The translations under genes were made by a program, and so were the position numbers. Below, piece after piece: positions 17,071 through 25,916 of a stretch of DNA of 52,838 bases. Each line of letters starts with the position of its first letter. The first letter of the stretch is position 1. Source of the stretch: UBA2336 sp037443645 (GTDB taxonomy: Bacteria > Bacteroidota > Bacteroidia > Cytophagales > Cyclobacteriaceae); NCBI GenBank assembly GCA_037443645.1, contig JBBINY010000015.1:1-52838 (forward strand). Direction: 5' to 3'. The notes under the pieces are model-generated. The model worked only from the letters and a program-made list of their open reading frames with translations. It was not told the DNA's origin and did not search any database.

Positions 17071-17883
17071 CTATTTTGTCAGGCGTTCAATCAGGTCCTC
17101 GGTTATTCCGGTTGACGAGAAGCCGCCATCGTGCATCAGGTTTTGCATGGTTACCATGCGGGTGTAATCAGAGAACAGCGCCACAATGTAGTTGGCACAT
17201 GCTTCAGCCGATGCATTTCCAAGCGGTGACATCATTTGGGCATAGTCAAAGAAAACATCGAACCCGGAAATACCGGCACCGGCCGTGGTCTTCGTTGGGG
17301 ATTGCGAAATGGTATTGACGCGTACCTTCTTCAATTTACCAAAGCGGTAGCCATAACTTCGGGCAATGGATTCCAACACGGCTTTTGCCTGCGCCATGTC
17401 CGAATAATCAGGGAATGTACGCTGGGCAGCAATGTAGGAGAGTGCTACAATTGAGCCCCATTCATTCATGGCATCGGTTTTCTCGGCTGTCTGCATCACT
17501 TTATGAAAGGACAACCCGGAAATATCCAGGGTTTTCAAAAACCACTCATAATTCAAATCGCCATACGTCTTGTCCTTTCGAACGTTTGGGCTCATCCCGA
17601 TGGAATGCAACACAAAATCCAGTTTGCCGCCCAATACCTCCATGCTTTTGGTAAACAGTGTGTGGAGGTCCGTTTCGGATGTAGCGTCAGCGGGAATCAC
17701 CTCCGCCTGACATGCCTTGGCCAGGTCGTTGATCTTACCCATGCGCATGGCAATTGGGGCATTGGTTAGTGTAAAGGACCCACCTTCAGCCTTAACAGCC
17801 AGGGCGGTTTTCCAGGCGATCGAGTTTTCGTCCAGGGCTCCGAAGATAATGCCCCGTTTAGTAGCAAGGAGACTATGCGGCAT
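17071..17883 (-). CDS. fabI: Enoyl-[acyl-carrier-protein] reductase [NADH]
   Basis: Catalyses the last reduction step of each fatty acid elongation cycle. The 270-residue short-chain dehydrogenase has the FabI-type nucleotide motif IIFGALDENSIAWKTALAV (about 12-30) and LHSIGMSPN. The catalytic Tyr150-x9-Tyr160-x6-Lys167 (LSYIAAQRTFPDY and SDMAQAK) shows the exact FabI spacing, followed by RVNTISQSPTKT. The family more often has RVNAISAGP, so this segment is somewhat divergent. A promoter with near-consensus boxes ends about 16 bases before the ATG. Confidence 0.96.
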   Translation of the reverse strand: MPHSLLATKRGIIFGALDENSIAWKTALAVKAEGGSFTLTNAPIAMRMGKINDLAKACQAEVIPADATSETDLHTLFTKSMEVLGGKLDFVLHSIGMSPNVRKDKTYGDLNYEWFLKTLDISGLSFHKVMQTAEKTDAMNEWGSIVALSYIAAQRTFPDYSDMAQAKAVLESIARSYGYRFGKLKKVRVNTISQSPTKTTAGAGISGFDVFFDYAQMMSPLGNASAEACANYIVALFSDYTRMVTMQNLMHDGGFSSTGITEDLIERLTK

Positions 17884-17898
17884 AAGCGTAAATTTTGC

Positions 17899-17930
17899 TA
17901 AAAGTATCGGAATTATGTGGTTCAGGCAAA
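17899..17930 (-). promoter_or_regulatory. Promoter of fabI-ispE
   Basis: Minus-strand TTTG (17927-17930), a spacer of 20 and TACTTTTA (17899-17906) fit the Bacteroidota promoter with one -7 mismatch. The predicted start is only about 9 bases before the fabI ATG. Confidence 0.55.
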
Positions 17931-18031
17931 AATTTAGGTTGCCCTTGTAAATTCATAGGATCGTGTTGATTAACCTTTCAAATTCTTTGCTAATTTGGTG
18001 AGCTAACTGACTAACCCAAACAACCCTCGTT

Positions 18032-18766
18032 ATGGAAGTACCTTACGAATTTTTGAACGCCTGGAATGCCTACATGCTGCAGGGTGCAGCAGGCTGTATC
18101 GGAATCGGTTTTTTGATTCTGCTCTATCATGAGTTCAGGATTTTTATGATCAAAGACCTTAAAGAAAGGTATGATTATGTAAACCTGCACGAAATCAGGT
18201 ATTTCTGGTTTGCGATAGTAGCCTTTATTGCCTCAGGATTTCTTTTCTGCAATACGTTGTTCAGCGAAATGATTCACGATAAGGGGATGACATGGTTCTA
18301 CGTTCGCCTGTTCATTACCGTAAGTTTTGCCATCATCAGTTATTTTATTTTTTACAGCCTCATCCGTATTTTATACCCTCGTTCCGTTGAAAAACGGCTT
18401 CGCAAAATCCGCAATAAACCCCGTAAGTCACCCGAAGGCAACCTGATGCGGAAGTTAGGCGAAGAAGAAGAAGACGCACATCTTGAAGAAAGCATGATCC
18501 ATGAAGAACAATTTCATTCTGTGGATTATGATGTTTGGCTTGACGAAAAGACCGGGTACAAAAAAATTGAAAAATACATGGCGTACCAGCATTCGGAAGA
18601 ATGTCCCGAGTGCGGTTACTTCACCCTGAAAATCATACAAGAGGAGCTCGAACAGGCACCCACCCAGGATGAAGCCGGCCTGTTTATCAAACATTTTAAA
18701 TGCAGTTATTGCGGTCATCGCGAAGCCCGCGAACAAATGCTCGCCAAACTCTCAACAAACGCATAG
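18032..18766 (+). CDS. Membrane protein with C-terminal zinc ribbon
   Basis: Not recognised as a named family. The 244 residues have three predicted membrane helices (about 15-33, 56-75 and 88-110). A basic patch follows (about 116-132, RSVEKRLRKIRNKPRK), then an acidic stretch (EEEEDAHLEESMIHEE). The cytoplasmic C-terminal domain has two CxxC pairs, Cys191/Cys194 (CPECGYFTL) and Cys224/Cys227 (CSYCGHREA), a classic zinc ribbon. The gene stands alone and is closed by a strong terminator. A weak promoter-like pair lies at about 17965-17998 (GTTG and TAATTTGG). The role is unknown. Confidence 0.85.
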   Translation: MEVPYEFLNAWNAYMLQGAAGCIGIGFLILLYHEFRIFMIKDLKERYDYVNLHEIRYFWFAIVAFIASGFLFCNTLFSEMIHDKGMTWFYVRLFITVSFAIISYFIFYSLIRILYPRSVEKRLRKIRNKPRKSPEGNLMRKLGEEEEDAHLEESMIHEEQFHSVDYDVWLDEKTGYKKIEKYMAYQHSEECPECGYFTLKIIQEELEQAPTQDEAGLFIKHFKCSYCGHREAREQMLAKLSTNA

Positions 18767-18785
18767 TATTTGGCTCTTTCAAAAT

Positions 18786-18826
18786 AAACTTCGGCAAGAT
18801 TCTCTTTATTTTGCCGAAGTTTTTTT
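18786..18826 (+). terminator. Strong Rho-independent terminator
   Basis: AAACTTCGGCAA (18786-18797) pairs perfectly with TTGCCGAAGTTT (18811-18822), and a run of seven T ends at 18826. It closes the preceding zinc-ribbon gene. The T-tract ends exactly one base before the murI ATG. Confidence 0.9.
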
Positions 18827-19642
18827 ATGACTACATCACCTCCCCAGCCAATCGGTATTTTTGATAGCGGAATCGGAGGGCTGACAGTTGCCCACGCCAT
18901 TCGGAACCTTCTGCCACAAGAACGGATTATCTATTTCGGAGATACGGCCCACCTGCCCTATGGCGACAAATCGGAAGCGGCCATCCAGGCTTATTCAATC
19001 CGGATTGCCGATGTGTTGCTGAAGAAAGGGTGTAAAGTAATTGTAATTGCATGCAACTCCGCAAGCTCAGCCGCTTACGAGTTACTGAAGGAATATGTTC
19101 GCGGTATCAAAATCATCAACGTTATTGATCCGATGATTCGATGGGTAACTACCCACTTTCAAAATTCCAGGATCGGCCTGATCGGAACCAAGCGCACGGT
19201 ACAGTCAGGAGTTTATGTAAGAAAAATTGAAGAAGCCAACCGGGGGATACGCCTGCATCAAGTGTCCACTCCTCTCCTTGCTCCTATGATTGAAGAAGGC
19301 TTTTTCAACAATCAAATCAGCCATGAAATCATAGCTCAATACCTATCTTCTCCAGAACTGACGGGGATTGATGGACTCATCCTGGCTTGTACACACTACC
19401 CGCTTATCCGAACGGAGATTTCCGATTTCTATAAAAACCAACAGGTAACCGTGTTGGACTCCTCAGAGGTGGTAGCGCTTGCCCTTAAGGAATACCTCAC
19501 TACAGCCGGATTACTTACCCCTGCGGGTCAAGGGATCGATCAATTCCTGGTTTCTGATTATACCGAATCCTTTGAAGCTTCAACCCGCTTATTTTTTGGC
19601 AAACACGTGCACCTGGAGGAGTATCCCTTATGGAATCAATAA
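18827..19642 (+). CDS. murI: Glutamate racemase
   Basis: Makes D-glutamate for peptidoglycan. The 271 residues contain PIGIFDSGIGGLTV at the N-terminus, YFGDTAHLPYGDKS, and the two catalytic cysteine motifs ACNSASSA (about 75) and ACTHYPLI (about 187). The ATG at 18827 is the only start that keeps the conserved N-terminus. It follows directly on the T-tract of a terminator, so there is no room for a ribosome binding site outside the hairpin. Confidence 0.95.
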   Translation: MTTSPPQPIGIFDSGIGGLTVAHAIRNLLPQERIIYFGDTAHLPYGDKSEAAIQAYSIRIADVLLKKGCKVIVIACNSASSAAYELLKEYVRGIKIINVIDPMIRWVTTHFQNSRIGLIGTKRTVQSGVYVRKIEEANRGIRLHQVSTPLLAPMIEEGFFNNQISHEIIAQYLSSPELTGIDGLILACTHYPLIRTEISDFYKNQQVTVLDSSEVVALALKEYLTTAGLLTPAGQGIDQFLVSDYTESFEASTRLFFGKHVHLEEYPLWNQ

Positions 19643-19843
19643 CCCATCCATGTAGTGTTTTTACTGAATTTCAATGAATTCAGAACACACTTTTTGACAA
19701 TTTTAACACTATAACCTCGCGGTTGGGTCTTCAATAACTGATCTACCCGGTATACATGCCCTGTAATCATGTAGGGTTATCTTAAACTCTCCGCGATTGT
19801 GTTGGTTATGTATTACAGAATTAAGAGATTAATGGCCTCATAA

Positions 19844-21904
19844 ATGATGACCATCAAACATTATATCGTTTCCTTGTTCGTGTTTTCTGCAGGCCTCTGC
19901 AGTTATGCCCAATCCGTAACTCAGATTGACAGTTTAGAGAGAAAACTGAAAGAGGGGCTTCCGGATACGTTGCGCATTAAAACACTGCTTGAACTTTCAA
20001 CATCCTATTCATTGTCAGATTTCAAAAAAAGCAGCAATTATGCAGTTGAGGCCATTCAGTTATCGGAAAAGGTTAATATTCCCAAATTCCGTTACGAGAC
20101 ACTGCACAACTATGCCCTAATCAATAACCTGGGGGGTGACTTTACATCGGCAATAAAATATGAGACGGATGCACTGCAAATTGCCATTGCCATGGGCGAC
20201 AGCACCAGCATCGGTCTGGCCTACAGCAACATTGGAAACTTCTACTATGAGATGGGAGTTTACGATGAAGCTTACTTCTACCTTACACGCTCGTACCGAA
20301 CGTTACAACAAGGTAAGATGACAGCCAATGATTCGTTATACAGGAACATAGCGTTGCATAACGTAGGCCGGGTGTTCAAGGAGATGGGACAGTTTGAAAC
20401 CGCATTGCAACACCTCAAGTTATCCAATAAAATAAGTCACCAGTTAAATGACAAAGCAGGCTACGCTTATTATCTCGATGAAGTGGGCGATGTTAAACTG
20501 AGAACAAAAGCTTATGATTCAGCCCTGTATTATCTGACTAAAGCGGTTCGCGAGGCTAAACGTCTTATCGCATCGGAGCCCGGTACTATTGTAGCTGAGG
20601 TTTTGCCAAAGTCCTTGACAAAAATAGCGATGGCTTACCTTTATAAAGAACAATACCCAACATCGCTCGCCTATTATGACTCGGCCATGAATATACACCA
20701 GGCTACCGGCAATCAATTTGGCATTGCTGAAGTTGAGCTGGGTCGGGGAATGGCCTTTGCCAAACAAGGAAATTTCAGCGAAGCTGAGCGGTTGATGCTC
20801 AACGCCCTTGCGCTCGCCCAGACTATCAATGCAAGACTCCTTCAAATCAAATGCCATGATCAACTTTCAGAATTCTATGAAAAGCGAGGCGAGTTTCAAA
20901 AATCACTCTTTCATGTAAAAAAGCATCAAAACCTCAGGGACAGCTTGTTCAGTCAGGGTATGCAACAAAAGTTTTTCCGTGATCAGCTACGCTTTGAAAC
21001 CGAAACGAAAGATGACCAGATTGCCTCCCTGATGCGCATCGAGCAAATGCGGGCATCTGAAATCAAAAAGCAGGAGATTATCCGGAATATTCTCGTAGTG
21101 GTTGTAGCCTTAACCGCTATCCTGCTGGCAACTGTTTACCGCAGTGGCCAGCGCAGAAAGCGGATTAATACCTTGCTCCTTCAACACCAGGATGAAATGG
21201 AAAAGCGAAGCCAGGAGTTGGAGCAGCTAAACAAGGTGAAAGACAAGTTCTTCTCAATTATCTCCCATGACCTGAGATCACCGGTGAACGCACTGGCCGG
21301 ATTACTTGACCTGCTTGATCGGAATGCTATTAAACCTGATGAATTGCCAATGGCTCTTAAGGAGTTGCGCACACGGTTTAATCATACCCGCACCTTGATG
21401 AACAACCTGCTGGACTGGACCTTGCTTCAGATGGACAAGCTCAACCTGCAGGCATCCAAAATCAATCTCCATTCTCTGGTTGAAGAAAATATTGCGCTGC
21501 TTGCTTCACTTCACCAAAAGAACATACGCTTGGTAAATACGGTTTCACCGCTTGCCTATGCAATGGCCGACAGCAACACCATTAACCTAGTTATCCGAAA
21601 CCTGCTAACCAATGCCCTCAAATTCACCAATGACGGTGGAGAAATCGTTATCAGTGCCGAAGAAAAGAATAGTGAATGGATTGTATCGGTACGCGATAAC
21701 GGGGTAGGTATGTCGCCCGAAACCTGCAAGAGGTTGTTTGATAAAATTAACCCCTACAGCACCCGGGGTACGGCCAATGAAAAGGGAACCGGTCTGGGCC
21801 TGATTCTCTGTAAGGAGTTCGTTGAAAAAAATAACGGCCATATTTGGGTCGAAAGCGAAGAGGGGAAAGGAAGTACCTTCTGGTTTTCGTTACCCAAAGC
21901 ATAG
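19844..21904 (+). CDS. TPR-containing sensor histidine kinase
   Basis: A membrane sensor kinase of 686 residues. It has a signal peptide (1-22), a periplasmic TPR array (about 80-365), a membrane helix (about 413-432), a coiled coil (about 440-468), a HisKA domain with phospho-acceptor His475 (ISHDLRSPVNAL), and a HATPase domain with the N box (RNLLTNALKF), G1 (DNGVGM) and G2 (GTGLGL). No response regulator gene lies nearby, so it is an orphan here. The 200 bases upstream hold no gene and no clear promoter box. A small palindrome, CTGAATT-tcaatg-AATTCAG, lies at about 19662-19681. Confidence 0.95.
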   Translation: MMTIKHYIVSLFVFSAGLCSYAQSVTQIDSLERKLKEGLPDTLRIKTLLELSTSYSLSDFKKSSNYAVEAIQLSEKVNIPKFRYETLHNYALINNLGGDFTSAIKYETDALQIAIAMGDSTSIGLAYSNIGNFYYEMGVYDEAYFYLTRSYRTLQQGKMTANDSLYRNIALHNVGRVFKEMGQFETALQHLKLSNKISHQLNDKAGYAYYLDEVGDVKLRTKAYDSALYYLTKAVREAKRLIASEPGTIVAEVLPKSLTKIAMAYLYKEQYPTSLAYYDSAMNIHQATGNQFGIAEVELGRGMAFAKQGNFSEAERLMLNALALAQTINARLLQIKCHDQLSEFYEKRGEFQKSLFHVKKHQNLRDSLFSQGMQQKFFRDQLRFETETKDDQIASLMRIEQMRASEIKKQEIIRNILVVVVALTAILLATVYRSGQRRKRINTLLLQHQDEMEKRSQELEQLNKVKDKFFSIISHDLRSPVNALAGLLDLLDRNAIKPDELPMALKELRTRFNHTRTLMNNLLDWTLLQMDKLNLQASKINLHSLVEENIALLASLHQKNIRLVNTVSPLAYAMADSNTINLVIRNLLTNALKFTNDGGEIVISAEEKNSEWIVSVRDNGVGMSPETCKRLFDKINPYSTRGTANEKGTGLGLILCKEFVEKNNGHIWVESEEGKGSTFWFSLPKA

Positions 21905-21934
21905 CCTGATAACTCCCCCCGAACCAAAACGTGC

Positions 21935-21966
21935 CTTGATGGGTTAACCGAATAAGGTTACCTTTG
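21935..21966 (+). promoter_or_regulatory. Promoter of the PurF-like gene
   Basis: CTTG (21935-21938), a spacer of 20 and TACCTTTG (21959-21966, exact TAnnTTTG) form a good Bacteroidota promoter, 17 bases before the ATG. Confidence 0.6.
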
Positions 21967-21983
21967 CACTTGAATTATTCCCA

Positions 21984-23867
21984 ATGAGCGACCAGGTTCT
22001 ACATGAATGCGGAGTTGCCCTTATCCGCCTCAGAAAGCCCCTCTCCTATTACATTGAAAAATACGGCCCTGCCTATGGCATGAACAAGATGTACATCCTG
22101 ATGGAGAAACAGCACAACCGGGGACAGGATGGTGCGGGCATTGCCAATATCAAAATTGACCTGGAGGCAGGCAGGCGGTACATCAGCCGGTATCGGTCCA
22201 TAAAGCAGCAGCCCATTGCAGCCTTGTTTAAGAAGATCAGCAAGAAGTATAGAAAAGCTCAAAAAGAGGGAAAAGAAAAATTCCGGGATGAGAAATGGCT
22301 AAAGAAAAATGTAGCCTTCACTGGTGAACTTTGGCTCGGGCACCTGCGCTATGGAACACACGGCCAAAACAGCATAGAAAGCGTTCACCCATTTTTGCGT
22401 CAAAACAATTGGCGCAGCCGCAACCTGGTCATGGCCGGAAACTTTAATATGACCAATGTAGACGAGCTGTTCGACATCCTTGTAAACCTGGGACAGCACC
22501 CCAAGGAAAAAGTAGATACCATTACGGTGATGGAAAAAATCGGCCATTTCCTGGATGAAGAAGTACAGGGGCTTTTTGAAAAATATAAAGACCAGTACTC
22601 CAACCAGGAAATTTCTGAAATCATCGAAAACGAAATCGACCTTCAACGGGTGCTGAAGCGGGCCTGTAAAGACTTCGATGGAGGATATACCATGGCCGGA
22701 TTAACCGGATCAGGTTCTGCCTTTGTTATGCGCGACCCCAACGGCATACGCCCAGCTTATTTCTATGCAGACGATGAAGTGGTTGTGGTTGCCTCTGAAA
22801 AGCCAGCCATCAAAACCGCGTTTAATATCAACTATAACCAGATTGAGGAGATTACACCCGGACATGCGCTGATCATTAACAAGGCTGGTGAACCCGGACT
22901 TTACCCCGTGTTGCCACAGGCAGAAAAAAAATCATGCAGCTTCGAACGGATTTATTTCTCTCGCGGGAATGACCCCGATATTTACCGAGAACGAAAACAG
23001 CTCGGCAAACTACTGGTGCCCCAGGTGCTCAGGGCCATCAACTTTGACCTAAAAAACACCATCTTCTCCTATATTCCCAACACGGCCGAAACCGCTTTCT
23101 ACGGAATGATGGCCGGCATCGAAGATTACCTCATCAAAAAACAAAAAGAAGTAGTTCTTGACGGAAAACCTTCAGTTGACCCGGTTGATGATGTTTTGTC
23201 ATTCAGGCCGCGCATTGAAAAAATTGTAGTCAAGGATGTTAAACTCAGAACCTTCATCACCGATGACGAGCACCGCGATGAACTTGTGGCTCATGTGTAT
23301 GACACTACCTATGAGGTGGTCAATAAAAACAAAGACACCTTGGTTGTTATTGATGACTCGATCGTGCGGGGAACAACACTGGAAAAAAGTATCCTGAAAA
23401 TGCTTGATCGGCTGGAGCCGAAAAAAATCGTTGTGGTTTCATCAGCCCCGCAAATCCGGTTCCCGGATTGTTATGGGATCGACATGAGCCGGATGAGCGA
23501 CTTTGTGGCATTTCGGGCAATCATCGACCTGCTGAAAGAACACGGAAAAGACTACCTGCTGGGAGAAGTATACGAAAAGTGCATCCATTCATCCAGTGAA
23601 TCCCATCCGGAAAACTATGTGAAACAACTCTACCAGCAATTTGAATACGAACAGGTTAGCCGGAAGATTGCCGAGATTATCAAACCGGCTGATATGAAGG
23701 CTGAACTGGAAGTAGTTTTCCAAACCGTTGATAACCTGCACAAAGCATGCCCCCACCACCTGGGCGACTGGTACTTTACAGGAGATTATCCGACACCCGG
23801 GGGACATAAAGTAGCCAACCGTTCATACGCAAATTTCATGGAGGGCAAACTGGTACGCGCCTATTAA
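21984..23867 (+). CDS. PurF-like amidophosphoribosyltransferase, long form
   Basis: A glutamine amidotransferase fused to a PRPP-binding phosphoribosyltransferase domain. At 627 residues it is over 100 longer than typical PurF. The N-terminal nucleophile candidate is Cys9 (HECGVALIRL), so an eight-residue propeptide would have to be removed, as in Bacillus PurF. The glutaminase motif QHNRGQDGAGIA is near residue 43 and the PRPP loop VVIDDSIVRGTT near 455. An insertion rich in Lys/Arg (about 75-110) and an extended C-terminus set it apart from E. coli PurF. It may be the purine pathway enzyme or a paralogue with another acceptor; a second purF elsewhere in the genome would favour the latter. 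Confidence 0.85.
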   Translation: MSDQVLHECGVALIRLRKPLSYYIEKYGPAYGMNKMYILMEKQHNRGQDGAGIANIKIDLEAGRRYISRYRSIKQQPIAALFKKISKKYRKAQKEGKEKFRDEKWLKKNVAFTGELWLGHLRYGTHGQNSIESVHPFLRQNNWRSRNLVMAGNFNMTNVDELFDILVNLGQHPKEKVDTITVMEKIGHFLDEEVQGLFEKYKDQYSNQEISEIIENEIDLQRVLKRACKDFDGGYTMAGLTGSGSAFVMRDPNGIRPAYFYADDEVVVVASEKPAIKTAFNINYNQIEEITPGHALIINKAGEPGLYPVLPQAEKKSCSFERIYFSRGNDPDIYRERKQLGKLLVPQVLRAINFDLKNTIFSYIPNTAETAFYGMMAGIEDYLIKKQKEVVLDGKPSVDPVDDVLSFRPRIEKIVVKDVKLRTFITDDEHRDELVAHVYDTTYEVVNKNKDTLVVIDDSIVRGTTLEKSILKMLDRLEPKKIVVVSSAPQIRFPDCYGIDMSRMSDFVAFRAIIDLLKEHGKDYLLGEVYEKCIHSSSESHPENYVKQLYQQFEYEQVSRKIAEIIKPADMKAELEVVFQTVDNLHKACPHHLGDWYFTGDYPTPGGHKVANRSYANFMEGKLVRAY

Positions 23868-23892
23868 CCAACGCGTGGCCGATTCTCTTGCC

Positions 23893-23900
23893 TAAGTTTG
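23893..23900 (+). promoter_or_regulatory. Promoter -7 box before the EVE gene
   Basis: TAAGTTTG matches TAnnTTTG exactly, with no good -33 box. A second, weaker box, TACCTTCG, follows at about 23902-23909. The EVE ATG is 25 bases downstream. Confidence 0.4.
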
Positions 23901-23925
23901 CTACCTTCGCCTGAAACGAAGTACC

Positions 23926-24330
23926 ATGAACTATTGGCTTGTTAAAACTGAACCTGAAACCTATTCCTGGGATAATCTTGTTGATGATAAAAAAACAACC
24001 TGGGACGGTGTCCGGAATTTTCGGGCCCGCAGTAACCTGAAAAAAATGGCCAAAGGCGATTTGGTTTTTGTTTATCACACCGGTGATGAAAAAGCCATTA
24101 TCGGCCTGGCTAAAATTACCCGCGAAGCATTTCCAGACCCGAAAGACCATGAGTGGGTTGCCGTTGAACTTTCTCCTTATAAAAAACTTTCCCGGCCGGT
24201 AACACTCGCAGAAGTAAAATCCAACAAAAAGTTGGCATCCATGACCCTCGTTAGGGTTGCGCGATTATCCGTTCAGCCGGTGCTACCGGAGGAATTTGAA
24301 ATCATTTTAAAAACCAGTGGGGAAAAATGA
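23926..24330 (+). CDS. EVE domain protein
   Basis: A 134-residue single-domain protein of the PUA-like EVE family (THYN1-like). It is shown by MNYWLVKTEPETYSWDNL at the start, TTWDGVRNFRARSNLKKMAKGDLVFVYHTGDEKAIIGLAKI in the core, and the VELSPYKKL region. EVE domains are thought to bind modified bases in DNA or RNA. Nothing nearby looks like a restriction or modification system. The stop overlaps the next start (ATGA), so it is probably co-transcribed with the two secreted paralogues downstream. Confidence 0.9.
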   Translation: MNYWLVKTEPETYSWDNLVDDKKTTWDGVRNFRARSNLKKMAKGDLVFVYHTGDEKAIIGLAKITREAFPDPKDHEWVAVELSPYKKLSRPVTLAEVKSNKKLASMTLVRVARLSVQPVLPEEFEIILKTSGEK

Positions 24331-25916
24331 GGTCGTCCGGCCTGTATATTCTTATGCTTCTTGCCTGCCTGATCTGGCAGGGTATGCCGGCACAGGTAGT
24401 GCAGCCTTACCGCTTTGAAAAAGAAAGGAAATTCAATGACGAGGATTACTCTGTCATTTCTCTTGAAGAGAATGGTTTAGCCCTGATACGCGAAACCAAA
24501 CGCTACAAAGCCGGCAACCGCACGTGGGAACTTCTATTGCTCGATACCACCTTGACCGAGCGCCATACCCTTGACATTGAAATTGATCAGCGGAAAAACC
24601 TTATCGGCCATGAATTCGATTCAGCATTCTTCTACTTACTGTTTCGGTCAGAAGAAAGCATTAAAACCATTCTCGACCTTGTTGCAGTGAACCTTCGCAC
24701 AGCCGAAATTAAACGAACCGAAATCAAACCTGAGCTGGCTATTACACTCTCCCACTTCAGCAAAGCAGGACCTAATTTTGTTTTTGGCGGATATGTTACG
24801 GGCGAACCGGCTGCTCTTTTGTTTATTTCTGAACAACAAAGCATGAAAGTTTTGCCGGGCTTCTTTCAAAAAGAAACCGAGCTTGTGGAGTTACGCGGAA
24901 ACAAGAATACTACCTTTAGTGTTATTCTGGTTGATCGCAGCCAGCGCGATAACCGAAAGCTGGTGTTTAGGGTATTTGATTCATCCGGAAAAGAACTGCT
25001 GGAAGACGTGATAGCCATTGAAGGAAAGAAATCGCTGCAAACTGCAGTTGTAAGTTCGCTTATTCGTGATGATTTGATGCTCCTCGGTACGTGGGGAAGT
25101 ATGAACTCTCGGCAGGCTGCCGGGTTTTATGGCGTTCCGGTTAACCCGTTCACCGATCAGCATATTATCTACACTGCTTTTGCTGAAATGGATAAGTACC
25201 TGAGCAATCTGAAGGAGAGTAAACAAAAACGGATTACACAAAAAACAAAAGCGGCCCTTCAGGCCGGAAGAATTCCTGATTATATCAATTATGTTCGTCC
25301 GGTAAAAATTGTAGAGCACCCAAAAGGATTTCTTTTGTTATCTGAAGTGTATATCCCCTCTTCTGCATCTTCGCAGTTCAGGGACTATCCGTATTACACA
25401 CCCTTTCCAACTCCTTACTCTTACAATGGACCTTTTTACGGTAATTATCCGTCATACTATAACCGGATGTACAATCCCTATTATTATGACAACAATACTA
25501 CACGATCGTCCGAAGACATGAAGATTACACGTACCATTTTAACTTCGTTTACACCCGATGGATCCATTGCATGGGATCAGGTTATGGAACTGGATAACAT
25601 CCGGATGCCTTCCCTGGAGCAGATAACCGACTTCTGCCTGACAGCACAGTCCCTGTACTTTATGTACAAAAAAGAATCTACCATCCGACTTAAGGTAATC
25701 AATCTGGACACCGGTGAGTCAACCGAATTATCTGAGCACCTTCGGCTTCAATCCGATATGGATGAATTGCGCTCAGAACCCGGGCAACATGGAGTTGCAC
25801 GGCATTGGTATCAATCGAGTTTTTATGCCTGGGGAACTCAGACTGTACGAAGTAATGCAGCCGGGGAAGAAGGGACAAGACGAGTTTTCTATGTTAACAA
25901 GATTGTTGTTCACTAA
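24327..25916 (+). CDS. Secreted protein of unknown function, tandem paralogue A
   Basis: Not recognised. The 529 residues start with a signal peptide (MRSSGLYILMLLACLIWQGMPAQ). The body has beta-rich segments (FNFVFGGYVTGEPAALLF-type blades) and looks like a propeller-type repeat protein. A Tyr/Pro-rich insert near 352-392 (YPYYTPFPTPYSYNGPF) interrupts the second half. It shares order and motifs with the next gene: the VLPGFF segment, the FAEMDKYLSNLKESKQKR helix, and the C-terminal YAWGTQ with RRVFYVNKIV. No type IX sorting domain is visible. It overlaps the EVE gene by 4 bases and the next gene by 26. Confidence 0.8.
   Translation: MRSSGLYILMLLACLIWQGMPAQVVQPYRFEKERKFNDEDYSVISLEENGLALIRETKRYKAGNRTWELLLLDTTLTERHTLDIEIDQRKNLIGHEFDSAFFYLLFRSEESIKTILDLVAVNLRTAEIKRTEIKPELAITLSHFSKAGPNFVFGGYVTGEPAALLFISEQQSMKVLPGFFQKETELVELRGNKNTTFSVILVDRSQRDNRKLVFRVFDSSGKELLEDVIAIEGKKSLQTAVVSSLIRDDLMLLGTWGSMNSRQAAGFYGVPVNPFTDQHIIYTAFAEMDKYLSNLKESKQKRITQKTKAALQAGRIPDYINYVRPVKIVEHPKGFLLLSEVYIPSSASSQFRDYPYYTPFPTPYSYNGPFYGNYPSYYNRMYNPYYYDNNTTRSSEDMKITRTILTSFTPDGSIAWDQVMELDNIRMPSLEQITDFCLTAQSLYFMYKKESTIRLKVINLDTGESTELSEHLRLQSDMDELRSEPGQHGVARHWYQSSFYAWGTQTVRSNAAGEEGTRRVFYVNKIVVH

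Noticed and set aside
19643..19843. A possible RNA gene or leader between murI and the histidine kinase
   Set aside because: Only small imperfect palindromes are seen; no tRNA-like sequence, no T-tract terminator and no clear promoter box.
25714..25890. N-terminal extension of secreted paralogue B
   Set aside because: This part overlaps the end of paralogue A in another frame; a clean signal peptide begins at 25891.
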